This document shows, piece by piece, positions 35,311-44,100 of a stretch of DNA of 64,000 nt. Made by a program: the position numbers and the translations under genes. The notes beneath the pieces were generated by a model. The model worked only from the letters and a program-made list of their open reading frames with translations, did no database searches and was not told where the DNA came from. How positions within the stretch are numbered: the stretch's first letter is position 1; each line of letters begins with the position of its first letter. This DNA is from Anaerozeibacter quisquiliarum (GTDB lineage Bacteria > Bacillota > Clostridia > Christensenellales > Aristaeellaceae): NCBI GenBank assembly GCA_051162045.1, contig JBISDI010000017.1; one strand, given 5' to 3'.

Positions 35311-36276
35311 ATGCAATCCCAGCCGCAGCAGCCGCTCGCGCTGACCATCAAGGGGCAGATGTTCGAAGGGTTCTTGCTGGTCAAGAACAGCGAGCAGCGC
35401 ACTTCGTCCAATGGCGGCAAGTACCTGGACATGACGCTGTCCGATCAGTCGGGCGACGTGAACGCCAAGATGTGGGACGGCACGGTGGCCGCGCCCAAGC
35501 CGCTCACGGTGGTCAAGATGCGCGGCATGATGCAGGAGTACAACGGCCGCGCGCAGATGCGGGTGGACAAGCTGCGCCCGGTCGAGGACGGCGACGCGGT
35601 TGACATGTCGATCTTAATCCCCTGCGCGCCCTATCCGGCGGAGGATATGCGCCGAGCGCTGACAGACCGCGCCGAAGCGATCGCCGACGAGAAGCTTCGG
35701 CAACTGGTGCTTGCGCGGCTCGAGGAGGCGGGCGAGAAGCTCGACTACTACCCGGCGGCGCAAAAACTGCATCACGCCGAGCGCGGGGGCCTGTTGCACC
35801 ACGTCACAACCATGCTCAAGGGCGCGGACGCGATTTGCGCGATCTATCCGCAGCTGGACCCCGACCTGTTGGCGGCGGGCGTAATCCTGCACGATTTGTG
35901 CAAGCTGACCGAGCTCAACGCCAACGAGGTGGGCCTGGCGAGCGACTACACGCTCGAGGGGCAGCTGGTGGGGCACCTGGTGCAGGGCGTGGCGCACGTT
36001 CAGCGCGTGGGCACGGAGCTGGGCATGAGCCGGGAACTGATGATTATGCTCGAGCACATGATCCTGTCGCACCACGACCTGCCCGAGTACGGCAGCCCCA
36101 AGCCCCCGATGTTTCCCGAGGCCGAGGTGCTGCACGTGCTGGATTTGCTGGATGCGCGCATGTACGAGATGGACAAGGCGCTCGCCGCCGTCGCGCCCGG
36201 CACGTTCACCGATCGGATTTGGTCGCTGGAGCGCAAACTGTACCGCAGAAAAGAGCGACCGATCCCTCCCGCGTGA
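35311..36276 (+). CDS. yhaM: YhaM-type 3'-5' exoribonuclease (OB fold + HD domain)
   Basis: 321 residues, ATG after AAGGAGGGG. N-terminal OB fold (about 10-95, FEGFLLVKNSEQRTSSNGGKYLDMTL and DVNAKMWD) and C-terminal HD domain with HHAERGGLLHHV (about 151-162), VILHDLCKL and ILSHHDLPEYG metal ligands. YhaM enzymes trim single-stranded RNA ends with Mn2+. Length is as usual. Confidence 0.93.
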   Translation: MQSQPQQPLALTIKGQMFEGFLLVKNSEQRTSSNGGKYLDMTLSDQSGDVNAKMWDGTVAAPKPLTVVKMRGMMQEYNGRAQMRVDKLRPVEDGDAVDMSILIPCAPYPAEDMRRALTDRAEAIADEKLRQLVLARLEEAGEKLDYYPAAQKLHHAERGGLLHHVTTMLKGADAICAIYPQLDPDLLAAGVILHDLCKLTELNANEVGLASDYTLEGQLVGHLVQGVAHVQRVGTELGMSRELMIMLEHMILSHHDLPEYGSPKPPMFPEAEVLHVLDLLDARMYEMDKALAAVAPGTFTDRIWSLERKLYRRKERPIPPA

Positions 36277-36482
36277 GCGCAGATTTGATGGCCCTGCCGC
36301 ACAAGAGCCGTCGGAATTCGCAAATTGTCGTTCATGAAGGCTCGGGCGACCCGCTTCTTTACGCATGTCGCCCCACCGGTAACCCATCGGCCCATGCGCC
36401 ATCCGGATTGCGCCGGCATGAACACGTTCGCGCCGGCTCCCGGGATGTGCGCAATCGCTCACCCCGCCGCTATTTTCTCTGA
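36277..36482. other. Intergenic stretch with no recognised gene
   Basis: About 200 bp between yhaM and the convergent GH94 gene. Codon-like structure and ribosome binding sites are lacking; it leads into a long hairpin. Confidence 0.5.
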
Positions 36483-36528
36483 CGGGCCTGGCCCATTCCC
36501 CTCCTTGGAAGGGAATGGGCCAGGCCCG
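36483..36528. terminator. Long hairpin between convergent yhaM and GH94 genes
   Basis: Perfect 18-base arms (CGGGCCTGGCCCATTCCC and complement) with a ten-base loop whose own ends also pair (TCC/GGA). No T-tract on either side. Probably a bidirectional transcript end or an extragenic palindrome. Confidence 0.7.
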
Positions 36529-36531
36529 CCC

Positions 36532-38964
36532 TCATTCAATCCGAACCTGAACCCGATAAACCCCGCCCGCCGGCCGGGCCGGCAGCAGATTCCCCTCGAT
36601 CGGCGCGCCGTCCACCGCGATGCTGACTGAGCCCTTCCTTCCCTCCGCACGGTTGTCGATCTCGATCAGGTAGCGGCTGCCCCGGAACATGCGGCTGATG
36701 CGCAGCTTTTTGAGCTCGGAGGGCAGGCAAGGGTCGATCTTAAGCCCCTTGTAGTCGGGCTTGACGCCCAAGATCGCCTGCGAAATCGCGTAGAAGCTCC
36801 ATGCCGCCGTGCCGGTCAGCCAGCTGTTCTTGGCCTCGCCGAACCTGCGCGCGCCCGGCCCGGCGATCGTCTGCGCGTAGACGTAGGGCTCGGTGCGGTG
36901 CAGCCCATGATCTTCTATGTAGGCCGGGCAGATCAGCCGCCAGGTCTCAAACGCGCGGTCGCCGTGCCCGAGCCGCGTCTCGGCGATCGTGATCCAGGGG
37001 TTGTTGTGGCAGAACACGCTGCCGTTCTCCTTATACCCGGGCGGGTAGGAGCTGATCTCGCCCAGTTCCACGCGATAGGATTGATAGGGTGGCGCGACGA
37101 GCGCGATGCCGTGCGCGCACTGCAAACGCTCGCGCACGCTGTCCAGCGCCTGTTGCGCCAGGCCCTCGCCGACGCCGATCCCGGCCATCACGCACATGCC
37201 CTGCGGCTCGATGTAGATCTGTCCTTCCGTACAGTCGCGGCTGCCCACCGCGCCGCCCAGCGCGTCGTAGGCGCGCAGGAACCACGCGCCGTCCCAGCCG
37301 TGTTGCAGCACCGCGTCCGTCATGCGCGCCTTCTCGGCCCGCGCGAACGCGGCCTCGTCCTCCATGCCCATGAGGCGGCACAGCTCGGCGTAGTCGTCCG
37401 CCACCGCCACATACATGCCGGCGATGAACGTAGATTCCGCGATGCCGCTGTCGAAATTTTGGCACGTTTGAAAGCTCTCGCCCGGCGTCTCGGAAAAGCA
37501 GTTCAGGTTCAGACAGTCGTTCCAGTCGGCCCGGCCGATCAGCGGCAGGCCGTGGGGACCTACGCGCTCGGCCGTGTGCCGGAACGAGCGCCTAAGGTGC
37601 TCGATCAGCGGCGCTTTGTTCGCGCTGTCGCTGTCAAACGGCACTTGTTCCGCGAGGATCGCCCGGTCGCCGGTCTCTTTGATATAGGCGGCCGCGCCGA
37701 AGATCAGCCACAGCGGGTCGTCGTTGAAGCCGCCGCCCACCTCGAAATTGCCCCGTTTGGTCAGCGGCTGGTACTGGTGGTAGGCGCTGCCGTCCGGGCG
37801 CTGGGTGGACGCGATGTCGAGGATGCGCGCGCGTGCGCGCTCGGGCACCATGTGTACGAAGCCCAGCAGGTCCTGTGCCGAGTCGCGGAAGCCCATGCCC
37901 CGCCCGATGCCCGACTCGAAGTAGGACGCCGAGCGCGACAGGTTGAACGTGACCATGCACTGGTACTGGTTCCAGGTGTTGACCATGCGGTCCATGCGCG
38001 CGTCCGAACTCTCGACCTCAAAGCGCGCGAGCAGCCCTGTCCAGTAATCCTTGAGCTCGGCGAGCGCCGCTTCGAACTGGGCGTCGGCCGCGAACGCGGC
38101 CATCAGCTGCCGGGCCTGGGCCTTGTTGATGACGCCGGGCGCTTCAAATTTCTGATCGGTCGGGTTCTCGCAATAGCCCAGCACGAAGATCATGCTCTGC
38201 GTTTCGCCGGGCGCGAGCTTCAGGCGCAGGCAGTGCGCCCCGATCGGGGCCCAGCCGTCGGCCACGCTGTTGCGCGGGCGGTCCTCAAGCACCGCGTCCG
38301 GCGCGTCGAATCCGTTGTACAGGCCGAGGAAGGCCTCGCGGTCGGTGTCAAAGCCGGCGGTTTCGCGGTTCACCGACCACAGCGCATAGTGGTTGCGCCG
38401 CTCGCGGTACTCGGTCTTGTGGTAGATCGCGCCGCCTTCGACATCCACCTCGCCGATGTTGAAGTTGCGCTGGAAGTTGGTCATGTCGTCGAGCGCGTTC
38501 CACAGGCAGAACTCGACCGCGCCGTACAGGCTGACCGGCTTCTCCCGGAGCGAGCGGTTGGTCAGCGTCAGCCGGGTCACCTGCGCGCGGTGCCCGCGCG
38601 GCACCATGACGGTGAGCGCGGCGGCCAGGCCGTCTTTTTCCCCTTCGATGACGGTATAGCCCAGCCCATGGCGGCACGAATAGCGGTCGAGCGCCGCCTT
38701 GACCGGCATCCAGCCCGGGTTCCAGACCGATTCCCCGTCGCGGATGTAGAAATACAGCCCGCCCGCGTCGGTGGGCGCGTTGTTGTAGCGGTATCGGGTC
38801 AGCCGCATCAGCCGCGCGTCCCGGTAGAAGCTGTAGCCGCCGCCGGTATTCGACAGCAGCGAAAAGAAGTCCTCGCTGCCCAGGTAGTTGATCCAGGGGT
38901 AGGGGACATCCGGGCGCGCGATCACAAACTCCCGGCGCGCGTCGTCGAAATGGCCGTAGCGCAT
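36532..38964 (-). CDS. GH94 cellobiose phosphorylase
   Basis: 810 residues from ATG 38964 (MRYGHFDDARREFVI, the usual family start, with GAGGAG and GGAGG in front). N-terminal beta-sandwich (about 1-270), helical linker and (alpha/alpha)6 barrel with GMGFRDSAQDLLGF and ADWNDCLNLN, whose Asp near residue 483 is the general acid. The size and these motifs fit cellobiose phosphorylase rather than the much longer cyclic glucan enzymes; it would split cellobiose with phosphate into glucose 1-phosphate and glucose in the cytosol. Divergent from a LacI regulator and GH1 gene, with a LacI-type operator in its leader. Confidence 0.9.
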   Translation of the reverse strand: MRYGHFDDARREFVIARPDVPYPWINYLGSEDFFSLLSNTGGGYSFYRDARLMRLTRYRYNNAPTDAGGLYFYIRDGESVWNPGWMPVKAALDRYSCRHGLGYTVIEGEKDGLAAALTVMVPRGHRAQVTRLTLTNRSLREKPVSLYGAVEFCLWNALDDMTNFQRNFNIGEVDVEGGAIYHKTEYRERRNHYALWSVNRETAGFDTDREAFLGLYNGFDAPDAVLEDRPRNSVADGWAPIGAHCLRLKLAPGETQSMIFVLGYCENPTDQKFEAPGVINKAQARQLMAAFAADAQFEAALAELKDYWTGLLARFEVESSDARMDRMVNTWNQYQCMVTFNLSRSASYFESGIGRGMGFRDSAQDLLGFVHMVPERARARILDIASTQRPDGSAYHQYQPLTKRGNFEVGGGFNDDPLWLIFGAAAYIKETGDRAILAEQVPFDSDSANKAPLIEHLRRSFRHTAERVGPHGLPLIGRADWNDCLNLNCFSETPGESFQTCQNFDSGIAESTFIAGMYVAVADDYAELCRLMGMEDEAAFARAEKARMTDAVLQHGWDGAWFLRAYDALGGAVGSRDCTEGQIYIEPQGMCVMAGIGVGEGLAQQALDSVRERLQCAHGIALVAPPYQSYRVELGEISSYPPGYKENGSVFCHNNPWITIAETRLGHGDRAFETWRLICPAYIEDHGLHRTEPYVYAQTIAGPGARRFGEAKNSWLTGTAAWSFYAISQAILGVKPDYKGLKIDPCLPSELKKLRISRMFRGSRYLIEIDNRAEGRKGSVSIAVDGAPIEGNLLPARPAGGVYRVQVRIE

Positions 38965-38988
38965 GGGCCTCCAGCTCCTCTCACGGTA

Positions 38989-39006
38989 TACGAAAACGAT
39001 TTCGTA
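38989..39006. promoter_or_regulatory. LacI-type operator upstream of GH94 gene
   Basis: TACGAAAACGATTTCGTA, a near-palindrome of the GAAAACGNTTTC type bound by LacI/GalR regulators. It lies downstream of the GH94 promoter and upstream of its start codon, so a bound repressor would block transcription. Confidence 0.75.
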
Positions 39007-39019
39007 ATGGCTTAAACCC

Positions 39020-39048
39020 ATGATAACGTACCATCAACCCAATTGCAA
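39020..39048 (-). promoter_or_regulatory. Promoter for GH94 gene
   Basis: Minus strand TTGCAA (39048-39043), 17-base spacer, TATCAT (39025-39020). Confidence 0.55.
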
Positions 39049-39120
39049 GGGGTTTTCCGAACGAATTTGTGACATCGGTCAGGCGTGTGATGATTCGGGG
39101 AAATAGTTCCTTGAGGGGTA

Positions 39121-39149
39121 TTGTGTTTTGGCCGGCCTTGGCGTATACT
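39121..39149 (+). promoter_or_regulatory. Promoter for lacI-type regulator and GH1 gene
   Basis: TTGTGT, 17-base spacer, TATACT, with the second LacI-type operator starting eight bases after the -10. Confidence 0.65.
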
Positions 39150-39156
39150 GGGACTT

Positions 39157-39172
39157 GCGAAAACGGTTTAGC
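39157..39172. promoter_or_regulatory. LacI-type operator before the regulator gene
   Basis: GCGAAAACGGTTTAGC, same GAAAACGNTTT core as the site at 38989. Its position over the start of transcription suggests autoregulation. Confidence 0.65.
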
Positions 39173-39195
39173 TATCGATATGCGGAGGATGAAGC

Positions 39196-40209
39196 GTGAC
39201 GACGATCCGGGAACTATCGCGTCGGCTGGGTCTGTCGGTCTCCACCGTCAGCAAGGCGCTCAACGGCTACAAGGACATCAGCCCCGAAACCCGGGATCGG
39301 GTCGCGGCTGTGGCGGGCGAGATGGGCTACCACCCGAACGCTCTGGCGCGGGCGCTCAAGACAAACCGCACGTATAACCTGGGCGTGCTGTTCGTGGACG
39401 ACGACCTGAGCGGCCTGACGCACAACTACTTCGCGGCGGTGCTCGACAGTTTCAAGGTGGAGGCCGAGCGCGGCGGGTACGACATCACCTTCATCAACCA
39501 CAACATCGGCAAGTCCCGGATGACCTACCTCGAGCACTGCCGCTACCGCAACGTCGACGGCGTGTGCCTGGCCTGCGTGGATTTCGGCGCGGAGGAGGTG
39601 GTTCAGCTTGCGATGAGCGACATCCCGCTCGTGATTATCGACCACCTGTTTGACGACCGCAGCTGCATCCTGTCGGAAAACCGGCAGGGCATGGAGATGC
39701 TGGTGCGCTACATACACGGCCGCGGCCACCGCCGGATCGCCTATCTGCACGGCCACCGCTCCACCGTCAGCGACCAGCGGGTGAAAGGCTTCCTTGAGAC
39801 GATGGCCGAGCTTGGGCTCGAGGTACCGGAGGGCTACCTGCGCCCCAGCCCCTACCACGAACCGGCCGCGGCCTACCAGGCGGTGAAGCGCGTGCTTGAG
39901 CTGCCCGAGCGCCCCGACTGCATCATCATGCCCGACGACTACGCCGCGCTGGGCGGCATCGAGGCGCTCGCCGAGGCCGCTCTGCGCATCCCGGAGGACA
40001 TCTCGGTGGCCGGGTACGACGGCGTCAAGCTGATTGGGCGGCTCAAGCCCCAGCTGACCACGGTCGAGCAGGACACGCTGCGCATCGGCCAGGAGGCGGC
40101 GCGCCAACTGCTCAAGCTGATCGAGCACCCGCGCACCGCGCGCGCCGAGATCGTGAACATCGCCTGCCGACTGATCCCGGGCGAAACCGTGCGCGATTTG
40201 AAGGAATGA
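39196..40209 (+). CDS. LacI/GalR-family transcriptional regulator
   Basis: 337 residues, GTG start after GGAGGAT. N-terminal HTH TIRELSRRLGLSVSTVSKALNG and hinge helix NALARALKTNRT, then a periplasmic-binding-protein-like effector domain (about 60-337). Located between the GH94 and GH1 genes with two matching operators, it most likely represses both units until a cello-oligosaccharide or glucose derivative binds. Confidence 0.95.
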   Translation: MTTIRELSRRLGLSVSTVSKALNGYKDISPETRDRVAAVAGEMGYHPNALARALKTNRTYNLGVLFVDDDLSGLTHNYFAAVLDSFKVEAERGGYDITFINHNIGKSRMTYLEHCRYRNVDGVCLACVDFGAEEVVQLAMSDIPLVIIDHLFDDRSCILSENRQGMEMLVRYIHGRGHRRIAYLHGHRSTVSDQRVKGFLETMAELGLEVPEGYLRPSPYHEPAAAYQAVKRVLELPERPDCIIMPDDYAALGGIEALAEAALRIPEDISVAGYDGVKLIGRLKPQLTTVEQDTLRIGQEAARQLLKLIEHPRTARAEIVNIACRLIPGETVRDLKE

Positions 40210-40240
40210 ACTCTACCGAAAGGGAATAGGGGGTGTTTCG

Positions 40241-41593
40241 ATGGGTTTTCCGGCCGGTTTTGTCTGGGGTGTGGCGTCATCCGCCTATCAGATCGAGGGC
40301 GCGGCCTATGAGGACGGCAAGGGCGAGACCGTATGGGACCGGTTCTCGCGCCGTCCGGGCGCGGTGCATGACGGGCACACCGGCGACGTGGCCTGCGACC
40401 ACTACCACCGCTACGCCGAGGACTTCCGCCTGATGGCCGAGTTGGGCATACGGCACCACCGGTTCTCGGTGTGCTGGCCTCGGCTGCTGCCCGAGGGCAC
40501 GGGCCGGCTGAACGAGGCGGGCCTCGATCACTACGACCGCTTGATCGACGCGATGCTCGAAAACGGGATCACGCCCTGGCTGACGCTGTTCCACTGGGAG
40601 TACCCGATGGCGCTGCAACAGCGCGGCGCGTGGGAAAACCCGGACAGCCCCAAGTGGTTTGCCGAGTACGCGCGCGCGGTGGCGGCGCGCTACGCCGACC
40701 GCGTCGGGCACTTCTTCACGCTCAACGAGCCGCAGTGCTTCATCGGGCTGGGCTACGTCACGGGCGAGCACGCGCCCGGCCTGAAACTGCCGGTCGACGC
40801 CACGATCCCGATGGCCCACAACGCGCTGATCGCCCACGGGCTGGCGGTGCAGGCGCTCAGGGCGGAGTCGCCGCGCGCGAAGATCGGCTACGCGCCCTGC
40901 TCGTCGCCCATCTGTCCGGCGACAGACGCCGAAGCCGACGTGGAGGCGGCGCGCGGGGCTTATTTTTCGACGCCCGCCGACCGCGGGTTCTTTTCCACCG
41001 CCTGGTGGAGCGACCCGGCGCTGCTGGGCCGCTACCCCGAGGACGGCCTCAAGCTGTACGGGCAGTACCTGCCCGCGCTCTTCGAGCGCGACCTCGCCAC
41101 GATCTGCCAGAGGCTCGACTACTATGGGCAGAACATCTACAGCGGCAGCTTTGTCAAGGCCGGGCCAAGCGGCCCGGAGCCGGTTAAGCTGCCCGTCGGC
41201 ACCGCCAAGACCGGCATGAACTGGCCGGTCACCCCCGAATGCCTGTATTGGGGGCCGAAATTCCTGTCCGAGCGCTACGGCGTTCCGGTAATCATCACGG
41301 AAAACGGCATGGCGGATTTGGACGCGGTGTCCCGCGACGGCAAGGTGCACGACCCCGCGCGCCAGAACTACCTGTCGCGCTACATCGAGCAGTTCCGCCG
41401 CGCGGCGGACGACGGTGTGCCGGTCGCGGGCTACTTCTGCTGGTCGTTCCTCGACAACTTCGAATGGGCGATGGGCTACCGCGACCGGTTCGGGCTGGTA
41501 TACGTCGACTACGAGACGCAAAGGCGCATCCCGAAGGATTCGGCGTATTGGTATCAGGGGGTTATTGAGAGCAATGGGGCTGTGTTGTTCTGA
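40241..41593 (+). CDS. GH1 beta-glucosidase
   Basis: 450 residues, typical family size; ATG after AGGGGGTG. Retaining GH1 catalytic residues are present: acid/base E163 in TLNEPQ and nucleophile E354 in ITENGM; DHYHRYAEDFRLMAELGIRHHRFS is the N-terminal signature. No signal peptide, so it acts on imported cellobiose or aryl/beta-glucosides in the cytosol. 31 bp after the LacI gene and probably co-transcribed. A phospho-beta-glucosidase is less likely because no PTS genes are near. Confidence 0.95.
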   Translation: MGFPAGFVWGVASSAYQIEGAAYEDGKGETVWDRFSRRPGAVHDGHTGDVACDHYHRYAEDFRLMAELGIRHHRFSVCWPRLLPEGTGRLNEAGLDHYDRLIDAMLENGITPWLTLFHWEYPMALQQRGAWENPDSPKWFAEYARAVAARYADRVGHFFTLNEPQCFIGLGYVTGEHAPGLKLPVDATIPMAHNALIAHGLAVQALRAESPRAKIGYAPCSSPICPATDAEADVEAARGAYFSTPADRGFFSTAWWSDPALLGRYPEDGLKLYGQYLPALFERDLATICQRLDYYGQNIYSGSFVKAGPSGPEPVKLPVGTAKTGMNWPVTPECLYWGPKFLSERYGVPVIITENGMADLDAVSRDGKVHDPARQNYLSRYIEQFRRAADDGVPVAGYFCWSFLDNFEWAMGYRDRFGLVYVDYETQRRIPKDSAYWYQGVIESNGAVLF

Positions 41594-41652
41594 TGGTCCT
41601 CGACTTGCTGATTGCGTTTTCGCAATAAGCGTGACGAGCAAAGGTAAGCGAA

Positions 41653-41690
41653 CCGCCGCGTAGGTACCGACTACACGGCGGCTCCTTTTT
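41653..41690 (+). terminator. Terminator after GH1 gene
   Basis: CCGCCGCGTAG, loop, CTACACGGCGG (one G-T pair), CTCC, TTTTT. Confidence 0.85.
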
Positions 41691-41699
41691 GCAGGTCCC

Positions 41700-42176
41700 T
41701 TACTCCGGCATCGGGCGCTTCTTGGCCGATATCGTCTCGACCGTCAGCTTGAACACCGCCGTGTGCCGAACCGCCTGCTCGTCGATCTCATGGCGCTTGC
41801 CGGTCATGTGCTCCATCAGCGCTTCCAGGCCGCGCGTTTTTTCCGCCATATTCGTAACCAGCGTCGCCGCGCCCGTGCCCATCACGCATTCGTAGGCGTA
41901 GCTGTACTGGTCCGCCCGCTCGCCTTCGATCAGCGCGTGCGCGCCGTCCATCTCAAAGCCGGCGTGCCCGACCGATTGGATCAGGCTGGCCTTGCGTCCC
42001 TCGCGCGCGCCGTGGAAGTACAGCGTCAGCCGATCCCCGTCCCGTTCATACCCGAAATTCACCGGCACGATGTAGGCCTCGCCGCGATCCACCAGCCCCA
42101 GCCGGACGACCTGGCAGCGCCGTACGATCGCCATGATGTCGTCCATATGCTTCACTTCGCGGTCCGATCGGCGCAT
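41700..42176 (-). CDS. Pyridoxamine 5'-phosphate oxidase family flavoprotein (NimA-like)
   Basis: 158 residues. Split-barrel FMN-binding fold of the Nim-like family: MRRSDREV start, RLGLVDRGEAYIVPVNFGYE (about 24-43), LYFHGAREGRKASLIQ (about 52-67) and YECVMGTGAATLV. These small flavoproteins reduce nitro-compounds or act as general reductases; specific function unknown. ATG overlaps the cupin stop (TAATG). Confidence 0.9.
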   Translation of the reverse strand: MRRSDREVKHMDDIMAIVRRCQVVRLGLVDRGEAYIVPVNFGYERDGDRLTLYFHGAREGRKASLIQSVGHAGFEMDGAHALIEGERADQYSYAYECVMGTGAATLVTNMAEKTRGLEALMEHMTGKRHEIDEQAVRHTAVFKLTVETISAKKRPMPE

Positions 42177-42523
42177 TAGCGTGTCTCCTTCACGATAACC
42201 GCCAGGAGCACCAGATCCTCACTGCCGGTATTGACCACCGAATGCCGGTGGCCGTCGAACGTCGCCATCGAGTCGCCGGCCGAGACCGGGGTCTCCGCCC
42301 CGTCGTCGATGACCACGCCCGCGCCCGACACAAAGTAGAACAGCTCGGTCTCGCGCTCGTGCACATGCTCCCCGATCGAGGAGCCCGGCGTCAGCACGAT
42401 CCGGCTGAACAGCCGCACGGCGTCCGGTAGCTCGGCGCTCAGCGCGGTCAACCGGGCCGATCCGCTGCCGCCGCGCATCCGCTCGCGCAGTTCGGTCGAT
42501 TGCGTTTCTTTTTTTGTTACCAT
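42176..42523 (-). CDS. Cupin domain protein
   Basis: 115 residues, ATG after GGAGGACGG. Single cupin barrel with motif 1 GEHVHERETELFYFVSG (metal His, His, Glu) and motif 2 FDGHRHSVVNTG. Could be an isomerase, dioxygenase or sensor; no specific match. Middle gene of a three-gene operon. Confidence 0.88.
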   Translation of the reverse strand: MVTKKETQSTELRERMRGGSGSARLTALSAELPDAVRLFSRIVLTPGSSIGEHVHERETELFYFVSGAGVVIDDGAETPVSAGDSMATFDGHRHSVVNTGSEDLVLLAVIVKETR

Positions 42524-42538
42524 CGTCTGCCGTCCTCC

Positions 42539-43675
42539 TTACATATCCACCCAGATGTTGCCGCCGCGCGCGCTCCTGAGGCAGGCGTCGACGAAGCGTA
42601 TGCCCTCAAGGCCGTCCTTTACGGTCGGGAAATCCACCATGTCCGGATCAAACTCACCCGCCTGCACGGCCTGCAAGCAGCGCGTGAACCCGGCGTACAG
42701 GTTGGCCATCGCCTCGTACACGCCCTCGGGATGGCCGCTGGGCAAGCGGCTGTAGCGCGCGGCCGCCGGCAGGATGTTCCCGTGGCCCCGGCGCTGCTCG
42801 CATACCTCGCCCCGCTCGTCGGCCAGGATCAGCTTCTCCGGCTCCTCCTGCGCCCAGGTGATCGAGCCGCGTTCGCCGTAGACGCGCACGCGCAGTCCGT
42901 TATCGCTGCCGAGCGCGACTTGGGATGTCCAGTACAGCCCGGTCGCGCCGTTTTCGTACTCCACCATCACCATGTCGTTGTCGTCGAGCACCCGGCCGGG
43001 CACCAGCCGGTCCATCCTGCACAGCAGGCGCTTGATCGAAAGCCCTGTGATGCGCGAGACCGCGTTCTCCACATGGGTGCCGATGTCGCCCAGGCAGTTG
43101 GTCTCGCCCGATCGACCGGGATCGCAGCGCCACACATTTTGCTGCCCGCCGCAGTCGTCCTCGTGCGCCAGCCAGCTCTGCGCGTACTCGGCCATCACCA
43201 TCCGCACCCGGCCGATCGCGCCCGATTTTACCAGCTCGCGCGCCTGCTTGGCCATGACGTAGCCCATGTAGGTGTAGGTGACGAGAAGGATCAGCCCCTT
43301 CTGCTCGGCCAGCGCATGGAGTTCCTCGGCTTCGCGCACATTCACGCACAGCGGCTTGTCGCAGGATACGTGGACGCCCCTTTGCAGGAAGGCCTTGCAG
43401 GCCGCGTAATGCGCGTCATTCGGCGTGACGATCACGGCGAAGTCGATGCCGTCCGCGCGCGCCGCCTCGGCCTCGGCCATCGCCTCAAAATCGGGATAGC
43501 AGCGCTCCTCGGCCAGCCCCAGCTGTGCGCCCAGCGCGCGCGTCTTTTCCATGCTCCTCGAAAAGCAGCCGGCGGTCAGTTCCGCCGCGCCGCCCATGCT
43601 GATGGCCTTGCGATGCACATCGCCGATGAACGCGCCGGGCCCGCCGCCCACCATGCCGTACCTGAGCTTTCTCAT
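42539..43675 (-). CDS. Gfo/Idh/MocA family oxidoreductase
   Basis: 378 residues, ATG 43675 (MRKLRYGMVGGGPGAFIGDVHRKA) nine bases after GGAAAGG; an ATG three codons upstream abuts the site directly and is rejected. N-terminal NAD(P)-binding Rossmann domain with VGGGPGAFIG, CDKPLCVN (catalytic Lys region EKP/DKP) and C-terminal alpha/beta domain with GDIGTHVENAV. Oxidises or reduces a sugar or inositol-type substrate. Operon mates: cupin and NimA-like protein. Confidence 0.93.
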   Translation of the reverse strand: MRKLRYGMVGGGPGAFIGDVHRKAISMGGAAELTAGCFSRSMEKTRALGAQLGLAEERCYPDFEAMAEAEAARADGIDFAVIVTPNDAHYAACKAFLQRGVHVSCDKPLCVNVREAEELHALAEQKGLILLVTYTYMGYVMAKQARELVKSGAIGRVRMVMAEYAQSWLAHEDDCGGQQNVWRCDPGRSGETNCLGDIGTHVENAVSRITGLSIKRLLCRMDRLVPGRVLDDNDMVMVEYENGATGLYWTSQVALGSDNGLRVRVYGERGSITWAQEEPEKLILADERGEVCEQRRGHGNILPAAARYSRLPSGHPEGVYEAMANLYAGFTRCLQAVQAGEFDPDMVDFPTVKDGLEGIRFVDACLRSARGGNIWVDM

Positions 43676-43718
43676 CGGTTTCATCCTTTCCGCCCCCGGT
43701 CCGCCGGGTATACTGCTG

Positions 43719-43747
43719 ATTATACCATGCCCCGACCCGCCCGGCAA
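43719..43747 (-). promoter_or_regulatory. Promoter for the Gfo/Idh-cupin-PNPOx operon
   Basis: Minus strand TTGCCG (43747-43742), 17-base spacer, TATAAT (43724-43719). Confidence 0.7.
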
Positions 43748-43819
43748 CCGCAAGCTTCGATCGGGCTATTCCCCGGACAAACGCGCAAGACTCCGACCGC
43801 GGCATCCGGCGAAACGTGG

Positions 43820-44100
43820 AGGGGGAGGCAAGCCTCAACGCCATGGCGGCGGACGGGAAGGCCCTGTCGGGCGGCATGGACGACGCCTCGTCCTACATCG
43901 ACTTCGGCCCCGGCATGAGCCGCTTTGTCTGGTTTCACGCCATGCAAGCCTTTATGCCGGTGTCGTAGGCGTGGCGCTCGGCCTGCTGGTGTCGCTGCTG
44001 TTCAGCGGTATCTGGATCATGACGGCCGCCAATTCCTACGCGTCGGCGGCGAATATGCTCGGATCGACGGCGGTTATTCGCCGATCTATTCGCCGACCGC
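43820..44100 (+). pseudogene. Frameshifted remnant of a membrane protein gene
   Basis: Two open stretches in different frames read like one protein: first SLNAMAADGKALSGGMDD..MSRFVWFHAMQAFMPVS (ends at a TAG near 43968), then, one frame over, VVGVALGLLVSLLFSGIWIM..SYASAANMLGS, a clear membrane helix. Third codon positions are strongly GC in both, as in real genes here. There is no start site and the 3' end runs into the oppositely oriented DUF1667 gene. Family not identified. Confidence 0.5.

Noticed and set aside
43820..44100. Assigning the decayed gene to cytochrome bd subunit I because of the SGIWIM..NS-like segment
   Set aside because: The surrounding residues do not fit CydA; similarity is too short to name.
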